From Piliocolobus tephrosceles (Eukaryota; Chordata; Mammalia; Primates; Cercopithecidae), in NCBI RefSeq assembly GCF_002776525.5, contig NC_045434.1:193531084-193595083 (forward strand): DNA of 64,000 nucleotides, in the 5' to 3' direction. The notes under the pieces were generated by a model that made no database searches, was not told the origin of the DNA, and saw only the letters and a list, made by a program, of their open reading frames with translations. The position numbers and the translations under genes are program-made. Shown piece by piece: positions 23,181 through 33,679 of the stretch (its first letter is position 1; every line of letters starts with the position of its first letter).

Positions 23181-23576
23181 TATATTTAGCTCATTCCCTC
23201 CTCAGGCCTTTCACACTTGCTGCTCTCTCTACTTACCATGCTCTTCTCCTGACTATTTGAAGGCTGGTCTCCTTCATATCACTACTGTCTTAGGCCTTAG
23301 GAGGCCTCCCCACATAATCTGGCTAAAAGTATTGGCCTTCATGCCTCCAGATACCCTCACAGGACTCCTGCTCTTATTATCTGCAATTATTTTGTTAACA
23401 TATTTGTTTACCAGTTTATTGTCTTTCTTCCCTCTCTCCAGCTAAAATGTCTTTCTTCCCTCTCTCCAGCTAAAAGTTCTGTAAGGATATGAACCTTGAT
23501 TTTTTTTTTTTTTAATCATTGTATATCCAACGCCTAGAATAGTACCTGACACATAATAGGTATTAATAAAAGTTTT
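23180..23576 (+). repeat. L2 3' region
   Basis: 'cctttcacacttgctgctct', 'gtatatccaacgcctagaat' and 'gacacataataggtattaat'. Includes a 28-bp tandem duplication at 23420-23475. Confidence 0.75.
23420..23475. repeat. 28-bp tandem duplication
   Basis: 'tgtctttcttccctctctcc' plus 'agctaaaa' occurs twice head to tail. Confidence 0.92.
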
Positions 23577-23577
23577 A

Positions 23578-24210
23578 GGCCAGGTGCAGTGGCACTTTTA
23601 TTACAGTGGCTCACACCTGTAATCCCAGCACTTTGGGAGGCCAAGGTGGGCCAATCACCTGAGGTCGGGAGTTTGAGGCCAGCCTGGTCAGTATGGTGAA
23701 GACCTGTCTCTACTAAAAATACAAAAATTAGGGCTGGGCGCGGTGGCTCAAGCCTGTAATCCCAGCACTTTGGGAGGCCGAGGCGGGCGGATCACAAGGT
23801 CAGGAGATCCAGACCACGGTGAAACCCCGTCTCTACTAAAAATACAAAAAACTAGCTGGGCGCGGTTGCGGGCGCCTGTAGTCCCAGCTACTCGGGAGGC
23901 TCAGGCAGGAGAATGGCGGGAACCCGGGAGGCGGAGCTTGTAGTGAGCCGAGATCGCGCCACTGCACTCCAGCCAGGGAGACAGAGCGAGACTCCGTCTC
24001 AAAAAAAAATAAAATAAAATAAAAAAATAAAAATAAAAATACAAAAATTAGCCGGGCATGGTGGCAGGCGCCTGTAATCCCAGCTACTCAGGAAGCTAAG
24101 GCAGGAGAATCACCTGAACCCAGGAGGCGGAGGTTGTGGTGCACCAAGATCGTGACATTGTACTACAGCCTGGGCAACAGAGCGAGACTCCATCTCAAAA
24201 AAAAAAAAAG
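23578..24210 (+). mobile_element. Older AluS split by a younger AluY
   Basis: Outer parts 23578-23731 and about 24034-24210. The start has a small internal duplication around 'cagtggc'. Confidence 0.93.
23732..24020 (+). mobile_element. AluY, cercopithecid YR-type, nested
   Basis: 'ggctgggcgcggtggctcaa' near-consensus, inserted at 'aaaaatacaaaaatta', which is repeated after it. Confidence 0.95.
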
Positions 24211-24217
24211 TTTTTTG

Positions 24218-24520
24218 GGGCTGGGCATGGTGGTTCACGCCTGTATCCCAGCAATTTGGGAGGTTGAGGCAGGAGGATCACTTGAGCTCAGGAGTTCAAG
24301 ACCAGCTTGGGCAACACAGCAAGACATCATATTTATAAAAAATTTAAAAATTAGCCAGGCATGGGTGGCATGTGCCTGTAGTACCAGCTACTTGGGAAGC
24401 TGAGGCAGGAGAATCACTTGAGTCCAGGAGGCTGATGCTACACTGAGCCACGATCATGCCACTGCATGCCAGCCTAGGTGACAGAGCGAGACCTTGTCCC
24501 AAAAAAAAAAAAAAAAAAAC
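24218..24520 (+). mobile_element. AluJ-like
   Basis: 'ggctgggcatggtggttcac' to long A-tail. Confidence 0.94.
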
Positions 24521-24634
24521 CCTAAGTTTTTAAAAATATTAATTGATTTCACTGAATATATCTGATAAATACAAACTACAAAGGCATTCTCTAAATTTAT
24601 TCAAGTAAATTTACTTCAAATGCATGATACTAAT

Positions 24635-24740
24635 TGTTTCATTCAGCAAATTCTTATCAGGCACCTAGCACAGGACTGATGCTAGGTGCTAGACACACAA
24701 GTCAAGGTCTATGTCATCATGGGGTTTACATTCTTGTTTC
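24635..24740 (-). repeat. L2 3' end fragment, inverted
   Basis: 'ttcattcagcaaattcttat' and 'gatgctaggtgctagacaca' are the reverse complement of the L2 end. Confidence 0.6.
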
Positions 24741-24797
24741 AACTTTAACCAGTATAATGAAAGAAAATTTCAAAAAAATTTTTGGTTAAACCCACTA

Positions 24798-25585
24798 TTG
24801 ATACAGACAGGGGGCAGAGAAATTCTAGGCAGAAAAGGACGAGTCTCTGACGAAACCCCACCCTCAAGTGGAAAAGCATGAAACTGCAGCCCAAAGTGAG
24901 AACTTATATCCCTGTTTTCCCGTTGGAATGTTGCCTTTTCCTAAACCACCCATGGCCCCACCTCACCCCATCCTATAAAAACCCCAGACTCAGCTGGGAG
25001 GGAGGAGAAGTGGCTGGATGTTGGAGAGAAGCAGCTTGACTTCAGAGGGATAGCTTGATGGCATAACTTCGGAGAAGAATTCGGCTGGAGATGGCTTCAG
25101 AGGAAGAGAATCTACCCACCCCTGGTCCCTTTTCAGCTCCCCTTCCTGCTAAGAGCCACTTTCATTGGCAATAAAATCCCCCATATTTACCATTCTTCAG
25201 TTCATTCCTGTGACCTCATTTTTCCTGGATGCCGGACAAGAGCATGGGAGCCATGTGTACAGATACAAAAGGCTATCACACTGGACCTCTGCCTCACTCA
25301 GAAAGGCAAAGGGCCCATCAAGCTGCTAACACTGAAGTTGTTCACGGATGGCAGAGCTAAAAGAGCACTGTAACACGCCCGCTGGGACTTCGAGGGATGC
25401 AGATACTGCCCCCGGATACTGCTGTGGGACCCACATGGCTTTGAGTCCTGCAAGCACCGATGCAGCCAGCTGGTTCCAGCACTTGTGCACTCCAGTTCCC
25501 GTCTTGTTCACTCACACGCTCCTTCCCACGAGGAGTTGAGAGTGGCAGGCTGAGTAAACAAGGTACGCCTGTCACAATTCCCATG
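24798..25585 (+). mobile_element. Solitary LTR, ERV1 type, subfamily unknown
   Basis: About 790 bp, low in Alu features and relatively GC-rich. A TATA box 'tataaaa' at about 24973 is followed by 'ccccagactcagctgg', and an AATAAA signal lies at about 25171 with a T/G-rich region after it. The tail holds 'aaagggcccatcaagctgct' and 'taacacgcccgctgggactt', resembling ERV1 LTR tails. No second LTR or internal region is present. Boundaries and target duplication are unclear. Its promoter, if active, would be antisense to EPB41. Confidence 0.6.
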
Positions 25586-25604
25586 AAGAGGTCAGGGAAA
25601 TATC

Positions 25605-25740
25605 CTGCTTCACTATGAGGGGTCTGATTCAATAGGTCTGGAATAGGGCCTGAGATTCTACAATTCTAATAGATGTTGCCAATGCTGCTGGCCCACTGAG
25701 CTCATTTTGAGTAGGAAGCACAGAAAACCACTATTACAAT
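25605..25740 (+). mobile_element. MER5A-like hAT-Charlie remnant
   Basis: Holds 'ctgattcaataggtctggaa', 'gggcctgagattctacaatt' and 'gccaatgctgctggcccact' in MER5A order; the ends are degraded. Confidence 0.75.
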
Positions 25741-25779
25741 AACTTTGAGAACGTACCTCAAAATGCCTAAGAGACAAAG

Positions 25780-25880
25780 ACTGTAAAACACTGCTTTTAG
25801 CAAGTGGAATATGAACAGTGGGAAATACTTGACACAGTAAGTGCTCAACAAATGCTTGTTAATTAATGAAGCAAATGATA
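25780..25880 (+). repeat. MIR/L2 3' tail
   Basis: 'cacagtaagtgctcaacaaa' then 'tgcttgttaattaatga'. Confidence 0.55.
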
Positions 25881-26078
25881 CAACATATTAAATGTGAAAA
25901 GTGAACCACTAACATTTTTAAGAACTCTTTTTGGCACTTAATCAGACTTTGTAATCTTTAACCATAGAGTAGGTTTCCTACCCAGCTGTGACAAGTGCCC
26001 AGATTCAGTGTTCTGAGTATCTCCATCAATAAGATCTCTGTGCCACATTTAGGAAGTAATGATTAGGACAGGAGCCAA

Positions 26079-26160
26079 TCATAATCTCGAAAGACACAAT
26101 CCTCAATGGCATAATCCCAAGTGTTGAAATCCCAAAAGACCAAAATCCCAAAAATATAAT
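26079..26160. repeat. Left terminal inverted repeat of the MULE element
   Basis: Complementary to 30935-31014. The outer ~23 bases match almost perfectly and the inner part imperfectly, with spaced 'aatccc' motifs. Confidence 0.75.
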
Positions 26161-26495
26161 TCTGAAAAAAGGAATTAAAAAAAATTTAAAAGATATTTAT
26201 TTACATTTTTAAGGGGGATTTATTTGAGAAACATAAAAACACAACAGAACACTTCATAGGCCACTTTACATGATAAAATAGGCAAAAACAACATACATAT
26301 TTTACAAGCATAAACACTCAGGTGTAACTAATGACAGTCATACTGGTATAAGTTATGAACAGACAAGGTGTATTCATAAAAAATAGCTTAGATAACTGCA
26401 GTCATCTGAAATACCATGACAAACAACCTAAGTCTTAAGATCAATCAAAAACCATGATGGGCTTTTTGCTGTAGGTCCAAGTGGTTGCTGCCGAA

Positions 26496-26906
26496 ATGGG
26501 CAAGTTCATGAAGCCTGAGAAGGTGGTGCTTGTCCTGGGTGGATGCTACTCTGGATGCAAAGCCGTCATCGTGAAGAACACTGATGATGGCACCTCAGAT
26601 GGCACCTACAGCCATGCTCTGGTGGCTGGAATTGACCGCTACCCCCGCAAAGTGACAGTTGCCATGGGCAAGAAGAAGACCGCCAAGAGGTCAAAGATAA
26701 AATCTTTTGTGAAAATTTATAACTACAATCACCTAATGCCCACAAGGTATTCTATGGATATCCCCTTGGAAAAAACTGTCATCAATAAGGATGTCTTCAG
26801 AGATCCTGCTCATAAACACAGGGCCCAACGAGAAGCCAAGGTCAAGTTTGAAGAGAGATACAATACAGGCAAGAAAAAGTGGTCCTTCCAGAAGCTGTGG
26901 TTTTAG
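26496..26906 (+). pseudogene. RPL27 processed retrocopy with intact 136-codon frame
   Basis: Intronless copy of the large-subunit ribosomal protein L27 mRNA. The open frame runs from MGKFMKPEKVVLVLGG to SFQKLWF, 136 residues, exactly the parental length, with no stop or frameshift. About 15 bp of probable 5' UTR precede the ATG. A short 3' UTR ends in AATT/A-rich tail near 26925-26947. The copy is bounded by an imperfect target duplication sharing 'catgatgggct' (left ~26453-26463, right ~26953-26963). By eye it differs from human RPL27 at roughly 20 residues, including replaced basic residues (for example RYSGRKA to CYSGCKA, DGTSDRPYSH to DGTSDGTYSH), which argues for neutral drift rather than function. 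It lies inside an older MULE transposon and within an EPB41 intron, opposite to EPB41. Confidence 0.93.
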
Positions 26907-26998
26907 ATGCTTTGTTTTGGTTATTAAAAATTAAAAAGAAAAAAAAATCAAACATGATGGGCTGCTACCATATATTACAGTTACCCAAAGAGTATTTT

Positions 26999-27502
26999 AC
27001 ATACATGCACAATGCTTTTTTTTTTTTAATACTGTAAGTTCTAGGGTACATGTGCACAACGTGCAGGTTTGTTACATATGTATATATGTGCCATATTGGT
27101 GTGCTACACCCATTAACTCATCATTTACATTAGGTATATCTCCTAATGCTATCCCTCCCCCCTTCCCCTACCCTACACACACCAACAGGCCCTGTGTGTG
27201 ATGTTCCCCTTCCTGTGTCCAAGTGTTCTTATTGTTCAGTTCCCACCTATGAGTGAGAACATGTGGTGTTTGGTTTTCTGTTCTTGCGATAGTTTGCTGA
27301 GAATGATGGTTTCCAGCGGCATTCATGTCCCTACAAAGGACATGAACTCATCCTTTTTCATGGCTGCATAGTATTCCATGGTGTATATGTGCCACATTTT
27401 CTTAACCCAGTCTGTCACTGATGGACATTTGGGTTGGTTCCAAGTCTTTGCTATTGTGAACAGTGCTGCAATAAAACATACGTGTACATACATGCACAAT
27501 GC
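26999..27502 (-). mobile_element. 5'-truncated L1 3' end with 17-bp target duplication
   Basis: Minus-strand L1 3' UTR/ORF2 tail: poly-T at 27016 then 'aagttctagggtacatgtgc', 'cccattaactcatcatttac', ending 'gaacagtgctgcaataaaac'. It is flanked by perfect copies of 'acatacatgcacaatgc' at 26999-27015 and 27486-27502. A primate-age L1 (L1PA/L1PB type) inserted into the MULE element. Confidence 0.92.
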
Positions 27503-28209
27503 TTACACACGAAGTCAATGTTGTGAAAATGGACCTTGTAGAGTCAAATTTGCAAATATGCAAAAAATGCATAAAACACATTCGAACTCTCTAAAAGTCT
27601 TTATACAATTTATACCTCCAGTAATGGAAATGATGTGAAGCTGAAATACAGAGCACAGCAAATTGTAAAAAATAATGCTGGCAATTTGAACAAGTGGGGA
27701 AAAAACTTTTAAAAACTAAAAAGAAAACTCAACATATGAAAAAGTATATTACAGTGATAGATTCTGGGTAATTGTGCAGAGGCGGTCCATAAGAGCAGGC
27801 AGACTTCCGCAGTCATTAACTATATTTTGAAGTCTTGCATCACAATGAACAGCTGCTTTTTTCTTTTTAGAGAATGGCTCTCCTCAGAGAATACACTCAC
27901 ATTCATTTTATACATGGTGCTGCTCTTTTTGAAATTCTTCTATGATTCGACATACATGGCCATGAGCATTTCCTGTTAAATTTTCCCATCTTTTGTGCCA
28001 TGCTTATATGTTGTTTTAGGCATGCAGAAATTTGTTTCATATGCACTCATATGCACACCACAAACTTGGTGAAAACAATACTGGTGATCAAACAGAAACA
28101 CCATTGTGTGTCTTCTTATCCTACTGTGCACATAATTATTTTTGAACCAGTCAGTAACTTCACTGGTTTCTTCAGACAGATGCAGTTTTAATTTATTAAA
28201 AGCTCCTGG

Positions 28210-28498
28210 AGGACAGGCGCGGTGGCTCATGCCTGTAATCCCAACAGTTTGGGAGGCTGAGATGGGCAGATCACCTGAGGTCAGAAGTTCGAGGCCAGCC
28301 TGGCCAACGTGGTAAAACCCCATCTTTACTAAAAATACAAAAACTAGCTGGGCGTGGTGGTGGACGTCTGTAATCCTGGCTACTTGGGAAGCCAGGCAGT
28401 CAAGGTTGCAGTGAGCCGAGATTGCACCACTGTATTCCAGCTGGGTGACAGAGTGAAACTCTATCTCAAAAAAACAAAAAACAAAGAACAAAAAAAAA
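28210..28498 (+). mobile_element. AluS within the MULE transposase
   Basis: Target duplication 'aaaagctcct' on both sides; separates C-terminal from central transposase sequence. Confidence 0.95.
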
Positions 28499-28573
28499 GC
28501 TCCTAGAATATCACCAGCTGGAAGTAATGCCAATGCAGGCAAATAATGCGCTTTAAAAATAAAAATAATGCAC

Positions 28574-28862
28574 TTTTTTTGAGACAGGTTCTCACTCCAC
28601 CTAGGCAAGAGTGCAGTGGCACAATCTCGCTCACTGCAACCTCAACTTCCTGAGCTCAGGCAATTCTCCCACCTCAGCCTCCCAAGAAGCTGGAACTACA
28701 GGTACACACAACCATGCCCAGCTAATTAAAAAAAAAATTTTTTTTTTTAAAGATGGAGTTTCACCATGTTGCCCAGGCTAGTTTCAAACTCCTGGGCTCA
28801 AACGATCATCCTGCCTCAGCCTCCCAAAGTGCTGGGATTACAGGAGTGAGCCACCACACCTA
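28574..28862 (-). mobile_element. AluJ-like within the MULE element
   Basis: Inverted; 'aatgcacttttt' and 'aatgcactttta' flank it. Confidence 0.94.
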
Positions 28863-28939
28863 TAATGCACTTTTATTTTTTTTTCTCAACCCTTCCCTAG
28901 TGACATCATAATGTGCTTTTTAAATTTTTAAAATTTATT

Positions 28940-29232
28940 TTATTATTTTATTTTTTTGAGACAGGGTCTGGCTCTGTGGCCCAGGCTGGAGTGCAATGGC
29001 ATACTCTCAGCTCACTGCAACCTCCATCTCCCCAGCACAAATCATCCTTCTACTTCAGCCTCCTAAGTAGCTGAGACTACAAGCATGCACCACCAAGTCT
29101 GGCTAATTTGTTTTTGTATTTTGGGGACAGATGGGGTTTCACCATGTTGCCAGGCTGGTCTAGAATTCCTAGGCTCAAGTGATCTTCCTGCCTTGACCTA
29201 CCAAAGTGCTGGGATAACGTGAGCCTGCCACA
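28940..29232 (-). mobile_element. AluJ-like within the MULE element
   Basis: Inverted; flanked by 'atgtgctttttaaa' and 'aatgcacttttaaa'. Confidence 0.93.
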
Positions 29233-30230
29233 ATGCACTTTTAAACTGAAACTTTCATCCTTGCTGTATTATGTGGCCAATCCATTCATCTGAAGTTTCT
29301 GCCAAATGCATTGCGGCTCAATGGAATAAACTTTATCTGTAACATCTTGAAATTCACTTTTAGAAGCCTTGATTGCACCACATTCCAAATCTGTCATTAC
29401 GATTCAGGGATTCAATCAAAATCCATTTTCTTCTGCCAAGTCTACCAAATCTTCAAATAAACATTTATAAGGTGTTTCACTTTTTCTAGTCACTAATACA
29501 TAAACTAGTAGATAAGTTCTAGAATTTTCAGATTCAATGCGGGCATGAATTATATACAGGTGATTAAAAAAAAAAGTCAGGACAGTTTCAAAAGTACCAT
29601 CCATTAGCCAAAGTGAAGCATGTGCTAGTTTTGCTATATTAGATTTACTGGTAAATATAAGAAGTCTATCCTCTTCAACAGTCAAATCCCTAATCAAAAA
29701 TAATTCACCATCTAACGTGCTTTGCAACAGTGGAGGAACCTCAATATCGACAAGAGTTTTTGGTTCAGAAGGTCACCGAGCTTGTCAAATTCTTTTTATT
29801 CTGTAATGAAGGGTGTTTTTTAAAGGCAAGTATGAAGGGGCATGTGTGAAGGGGCAGTACTCGTACACAATTGAATATAATTTGGCAGGGGAGATTTCCT
29901 GTATTTTTCGCATGCATTTTCAATTCTTGTATGACGTTCAAAACACTCACTGCACTTGTTTTGGAGAGTGGTTGTGGTCTACAAATTTTGTAAGTATATG
30001 TGGTCCATTGGAAAGTTTTGTTATTGCTTGGCCATTGCAATTAAGCAACATTCTGCTTTCACAGCAGCAATAATAATTAGCTTTTAAACTTTTATCTTTC
30101 ACCATTAAGTAGCCTCATACACTTAACTTATCACAGCCTTTCTACGAGGAAACAATTTCACAGATCTTTCACTGTGTTGTAAGGAATACAGTAAGAAGGA
30201 ATGACATTCAGCCTCTCTAATACCAAATCT

Positions 30231-30800
30231 CTATTAGTCAGGGTTCTCCAGAGCGACAGAACCAATAGGATACGTACATAGATACATGATGGAGGATTTA
30301 CTAGGGGAATCAGCTCACATGATTGTGGTGGCTGAGAAGTTCCACAACAGGCTGTGTGCAAGCTGGAGACTCTGGGATGCCGGTGGCATAGCTCAGTCCA
30401 AGACTGAAGGCCTCAGAACCAGAAAAATTGATGGTATAACTCTCATCCTCGAGACCTGGGGTGCTACTGGTATAAGTCCTTGAGTCCAAAGGCTGAGAAG
30501 CCTATAGTTCTGATGTCCAACACAGCAGAAGAAAAGTCTGTCCCAGCTCTCAGAGACACACACGCCTTCTGTATTTGTTCTTTCCGGGCCCCCCAGCCAA
30601 TTTGATGGTGCCCACCAAAAATGAGGGCAGATCTTCCCCACCTAATCCACAAGACTTACACACTAATCTCCTCTGGAAACATCCTCACAGACACACCCCA
30701 AACAATATTTTACCAGGTTTCTAGGTATTCCTTAATCCAGTCAAACTGACATCTCTAAAACTAAGTCTATAACTCTACCCCTTGTCAACCTGGCATCTAT
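30231..30800 (+). mobile_element. MLT2-type ERVL LTR inside the MULE element
   Basis: Begins 'attagtcagggttctccaga' and continues 'acagaaccaataggat', 'gaatcagctcacatgattgt', 'ctgtgtgcaagctggagact', ending around 'ttgtcaacctggcat'. This is the recognisable order of MLT2 LTRs of ERVL. It may be an insertion or an original component of the host element. Confidence 0.75.
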
Positions 30801-30934
30801 ATGCATCTCCTTAAACCATATTGAATTTCCAAATAAACACAACAAAGTAATAGTTTTGCCTAACATGAAGCAACTATCCTGTGATTGTGATTTTGGGGAT
30901 TGAAGACATTAGGGATTTTAGACTTCAGAGATTT

Positions 30935-31014
30935 AGGCTTCAGAGATTTTGATCATTCAGGATTTTAACATTTCAGATTATGGTGTTTAGGATTGTGTCT
31001 TTTGGGATTATGAT
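30935..31014. repeat. Right terminal inverted repeat of the MULE element
   Basis: Partner of 26079-26160; contains repeated 'ggattt' and 'gggatta' words on the plus strand. The flank after it is ordinary intron. Confidence 0.75.
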
Positions 31015-31890
31015 CCAAATCCAACTAAGACATATGAAGAGTTAGAGGATAACATCTATGAGTACAGAACTGAGACATTTTGCCACATATTGGGACATAT
31101 GTAAAAAACAAGCTGAACATAAGAATAAATGAAAACATAATTAAGGAACAGGCACATAGGTAAAAGGCAAAAGAATTCTACTGAAACATACTGAAACCAA
31201 CTTCAGCTAATACCATACATTAAATGCTAGAAAACAATCAGGAATTCAAATAATGCAGTATTCAGCAAAGATGCTACAACTCAGTCTATACAAGAAAAAA
31301 CATAAAAATGAATGATTAAGGAGAGTTTGCATCTATGTTCTTTCCAGCCCTGTACACATCGGTAGCAATGCTATTAATAAGAGAAAAAAAAGAGAGAGAG
31401 AGAGAGAGAAAATATAAAATGAAACTGATAAAGCTCACTGATACTTTCAATTAGCTCTGAGGTTAATATGAATTAAACAAATAAAAAATAAATAGCAAAA
31501 AGAAAAATCCTATGGATCACTTACTAAAAGCTCAAATAAACTTCTCCGGACAAATACCATGCAGTCAAGTTCTTTGTGTTACAAATGATAGGATGGGTAC
31601 AGATGAAAAGATACAAAGAAGTCAGGCAGCACAAACAGGATAAATGCTCTGCAAACAGGCTCTTCCTATGTAAATGACACTATTTTCATTCCGGATATAA
31701 AATCCAAAAGGAGGTATCCATTTATTTAATGTCAGAAAGAGGTCTTTTGATTTAAGCAAACAAACAAAAAAAGAATCTACCCAACTCTGAAGAAAAAGTG
31801 ATGAGTTACCATTCCATCTCAATCCTAATCCTCAAAACCCTATGAATTACACCCCATCTGGTATCAAAGATACACTTGTTTTAAAAGTGT
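31015..31890. other. Intronic sequence without recognised features
   Basis: AT-rich; one short GA repeat; nothing else recognised. Confidence 0.55.
31391..31411. repeat. (GA)n short microsatellite
   Basis: About ten GA units. Confidence 0.9.
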
Positions 31891-31893
31891 GCA

Positions 31894-32204
31894 TCTAGCT
31901 GGGCGCAGTGGCTCACGCCTGTAATCCCAGCACTTTGGGAGGCCGAGGCGGGCAGATCCCGAGGTCAGGAGATCGAGACCATCCTGGCGAACACTGTGAA
32001 ACCCCGTCTCTACTAAAAATACAAAAAAAAAAAAAAAAAATTAGCCGGGCATGGTGGCGGGCACCTGTAGTCCCAGCTACTCCGGGGGCTGAGGCAGGAG
32101 AATGGCATGAACCCAGGGAGTGGAGCTTGCAATGAGCAGAGATCACGCCACTGCACTCCAGCCTGGGCAACAGAGTGAGACTCTGTCACAAAAAAAAAAA
32201 AAAA
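31894..32204 (+). mobile_element. AluY
   Basis: Target duplication 'aaaagtgtgcatct' on both sides. Confidence 0.96.
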
Positions 32205-32498
32205 AGTGTGCATCTGTTAATTTCAGACAAATCAAACCTTAAAAAAAAGAAAAAAGAAAAACATACTGAGCAGACTGAAAAGACTGAATGGTTTCTTTCA
32301 TCTTTTTTTACATCTCTTTGTAACATTGAGTCAGTGCTCCATTAATGCTTCTTGAGTGGAAAACTTCACAAAAACATTGCAGTTTGGCAGCATTAACAAA
32401 ATTTCCTTTATAATCACCATTTAGGGATGAAGTTTGATGATTTAATTCGAGGTATTACTCTTCAAATTAGCTCACTGGAAAAAAAAAAAAAAAACCAC

Positions 32499-32793
32499 CA
32501 GGCACAGTGGCTCACACCTGTAATCCCAGCACTTTGGGATGCCAAGGCAGGCAGATGACCTGAGGTCAGGAGTTTGTGACCAGCCTGGCCAACAGGGTGA
32601 AACTCTGTCTGTACTAAAAATACAAAAATTAGCTGCACATGGTGGTGTACACTTATAATCCTAGCTACTTGGGAGGCTGAGGCAGGAGAATGGCTTGAAC
32701 CTAGGAGGCAGAGGTTGCACTGAGCCAAGATGGCACCACTGCACTCGAGCCTGGGCAAAAGAGTAAGATTCCATCTCAAAAAATAAATAAATA
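32499..32793 (+). mobile_element. AluS
   Basis: 'ccaggcacagtggctcacac' to (AAAT)n tail. Confidence 0.95.
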
Positions 32794-32999
32794 ATGCTTT
32801 GAGGGAGGACTATAGATGTCAATAGAAAGAGACTTGAAGTGCAATGGGCAAATGGAATTCCACGCAGGAGAACCAGTATTGTTAAGAACATTTTAAGTCC
32901 AAAGAAACTAGTAACAATTCCAGACTAGCTGAAATAGGGCTACAATAGGGCAGTAGGGGGAGATAAGATTAGAACAGAGCTACCGTTTAAAATTCCATG

Positions 33000-33291
33000 G
33001 CCAGGCACGGTGGCTTACACCTGTAATCCCATTACTTTGGGTGGCCAAGGCAGGAGGATAGCTTGAGCCCAGGAGTTTGAGACTAGCCTAGGCAACATAG
33101 AAAGATCTCATCTCTGCAAAAAATAAAAAATTAGCCAAGTGTGGTGACATGCCCCTGTAATCCCAGCTACTTGGGAGTCTGAGGTAGGAGGATCACTTGA
33201 GCCCAGAGGTCAAGGCTACAGTGAGTCATGATCCTACCATTACACTCCAGCACGGGTGACAAGGTGAAACCCTATCTCTCAAAAATAAAAA
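33000..33291 (+). mobile_element. AluJ/S
   Basis: 'ggccaggcacggtggcttac' to 'ctctcaaaaataaaaaaatt'. Confidence 0.94.
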
Positions 33292-33304
33292 AATTAGATT
33301 CCAA

Positions 33305-33425
33305 CAGCAACAATAATAATAGCAGCTAGCATGTATTGAGTACCTAAATGCCACATATTATTCTATATGCCTTACAACCACTCTACAAGGTAGACATTCT
33401 CACTTCCCAGAAAACAAACTCTGGG
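33305..33425 (+). repeat. MIR-type fragment
   Basis: 'gctagcatgtattgagtacc' and 'accactctacaaggtagaca'. Confidence 0.7.
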
Positions 33426-33679
33426 TGGTTAAAAAATTTTTTAGATTTTTTAGATCTTGGAGTCATGCATTAATGAAACCATTAAACATGGTCATGATTC
33501 TGTTGTAAATTCTCAGGCTAGTATCTGTCTCTGTAAAACCCAGTACTTCAGATGCTTCTACCCCAGAGATGCTTCTCTGTTAACAAAACCTCTGTCTGTT
33601 GAGAAGTTACACACAGGCTATTCAATCTGGCCAAGACCACCTCTATTTCCACCAGTCTCAAGTTTCTGACTCATGTACA

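Larger units (their letters stand above)
27880..30115 (-). pseudogene. Decayed MULE transposase with N-terminal FLYWCH finger
   Basis: Read on the minus strand, pieces appear in transposase order. At 30110-29955 there is a FLYWCH-type zinc finger (VKDKSLKANYYCCC, then LNCNGQAIT, then KFVDHNHSPK, giving the C-C-H-x-H ligands). At 29765-29940 is a linker (NVIQELKMHAKNTGNLPCQI). At 29416-29727 is the catalytic core with the first Asp in LWLMDGTFET. At about 29400-29245 are VMTDLECGAIKA (second Asp region) and QCIWQKLQMNGL. At 28190-27880 is the C-terminal part (EETSEVTDWFKNNYV, then RWENLTGNAHGHVCRIIEE). Stops, frameshifts and three Alus (28210-29232) break it; it cannot encode an active enzyme. 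FLYWCH-MULE architecture is established for eukaryotic MuDR-like elements. Confidence 0.8.
26079..31014 (-). mobile_element. MULE/MuDR DNA transposon (Ricksha-like), nested with later insertions
   Basis: The two ends form long terminal inverted repeats: 'ataatctcgaaagacacaat' at 26081-26100 pairs with 'attgtgtcttttgggattat' at 30992-31011, and imperfect pairing continues inward for about 80 bp (left 26079-26160, right 30935-31014) with repeated 'aatccc' words. Between them, the minus strand holds a decayed FLYWCH plus MULE transposase. Inside are an RPL27 retrocopy, a truncated L1 (26999-27502), three Alus (28210-29232) and an MLT2-type LTR (30231-30800). The family name Ricksha is from memory of this TIR type and its MLT2-like content. 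No convincing 9-bp target duplication was seen. Confidence 0.75.

Noticed and set aside
25326..25632. Overlapping small frames on both strands
   Set aside because: They lie within the solitary LTR; no known protein.
27976..28608. A 210-codon minus-strand open frame
   Set aside because: Most of it is Alu sequence; only the last ~60 codons are transposon-derived, and these are already described as part of the MULE relic.
29416..29727. Possible functional small gene (103 codons)
   Set aside because: Flanking transposase pieces in other frames show it is a surviving fragment of a dead transposase.
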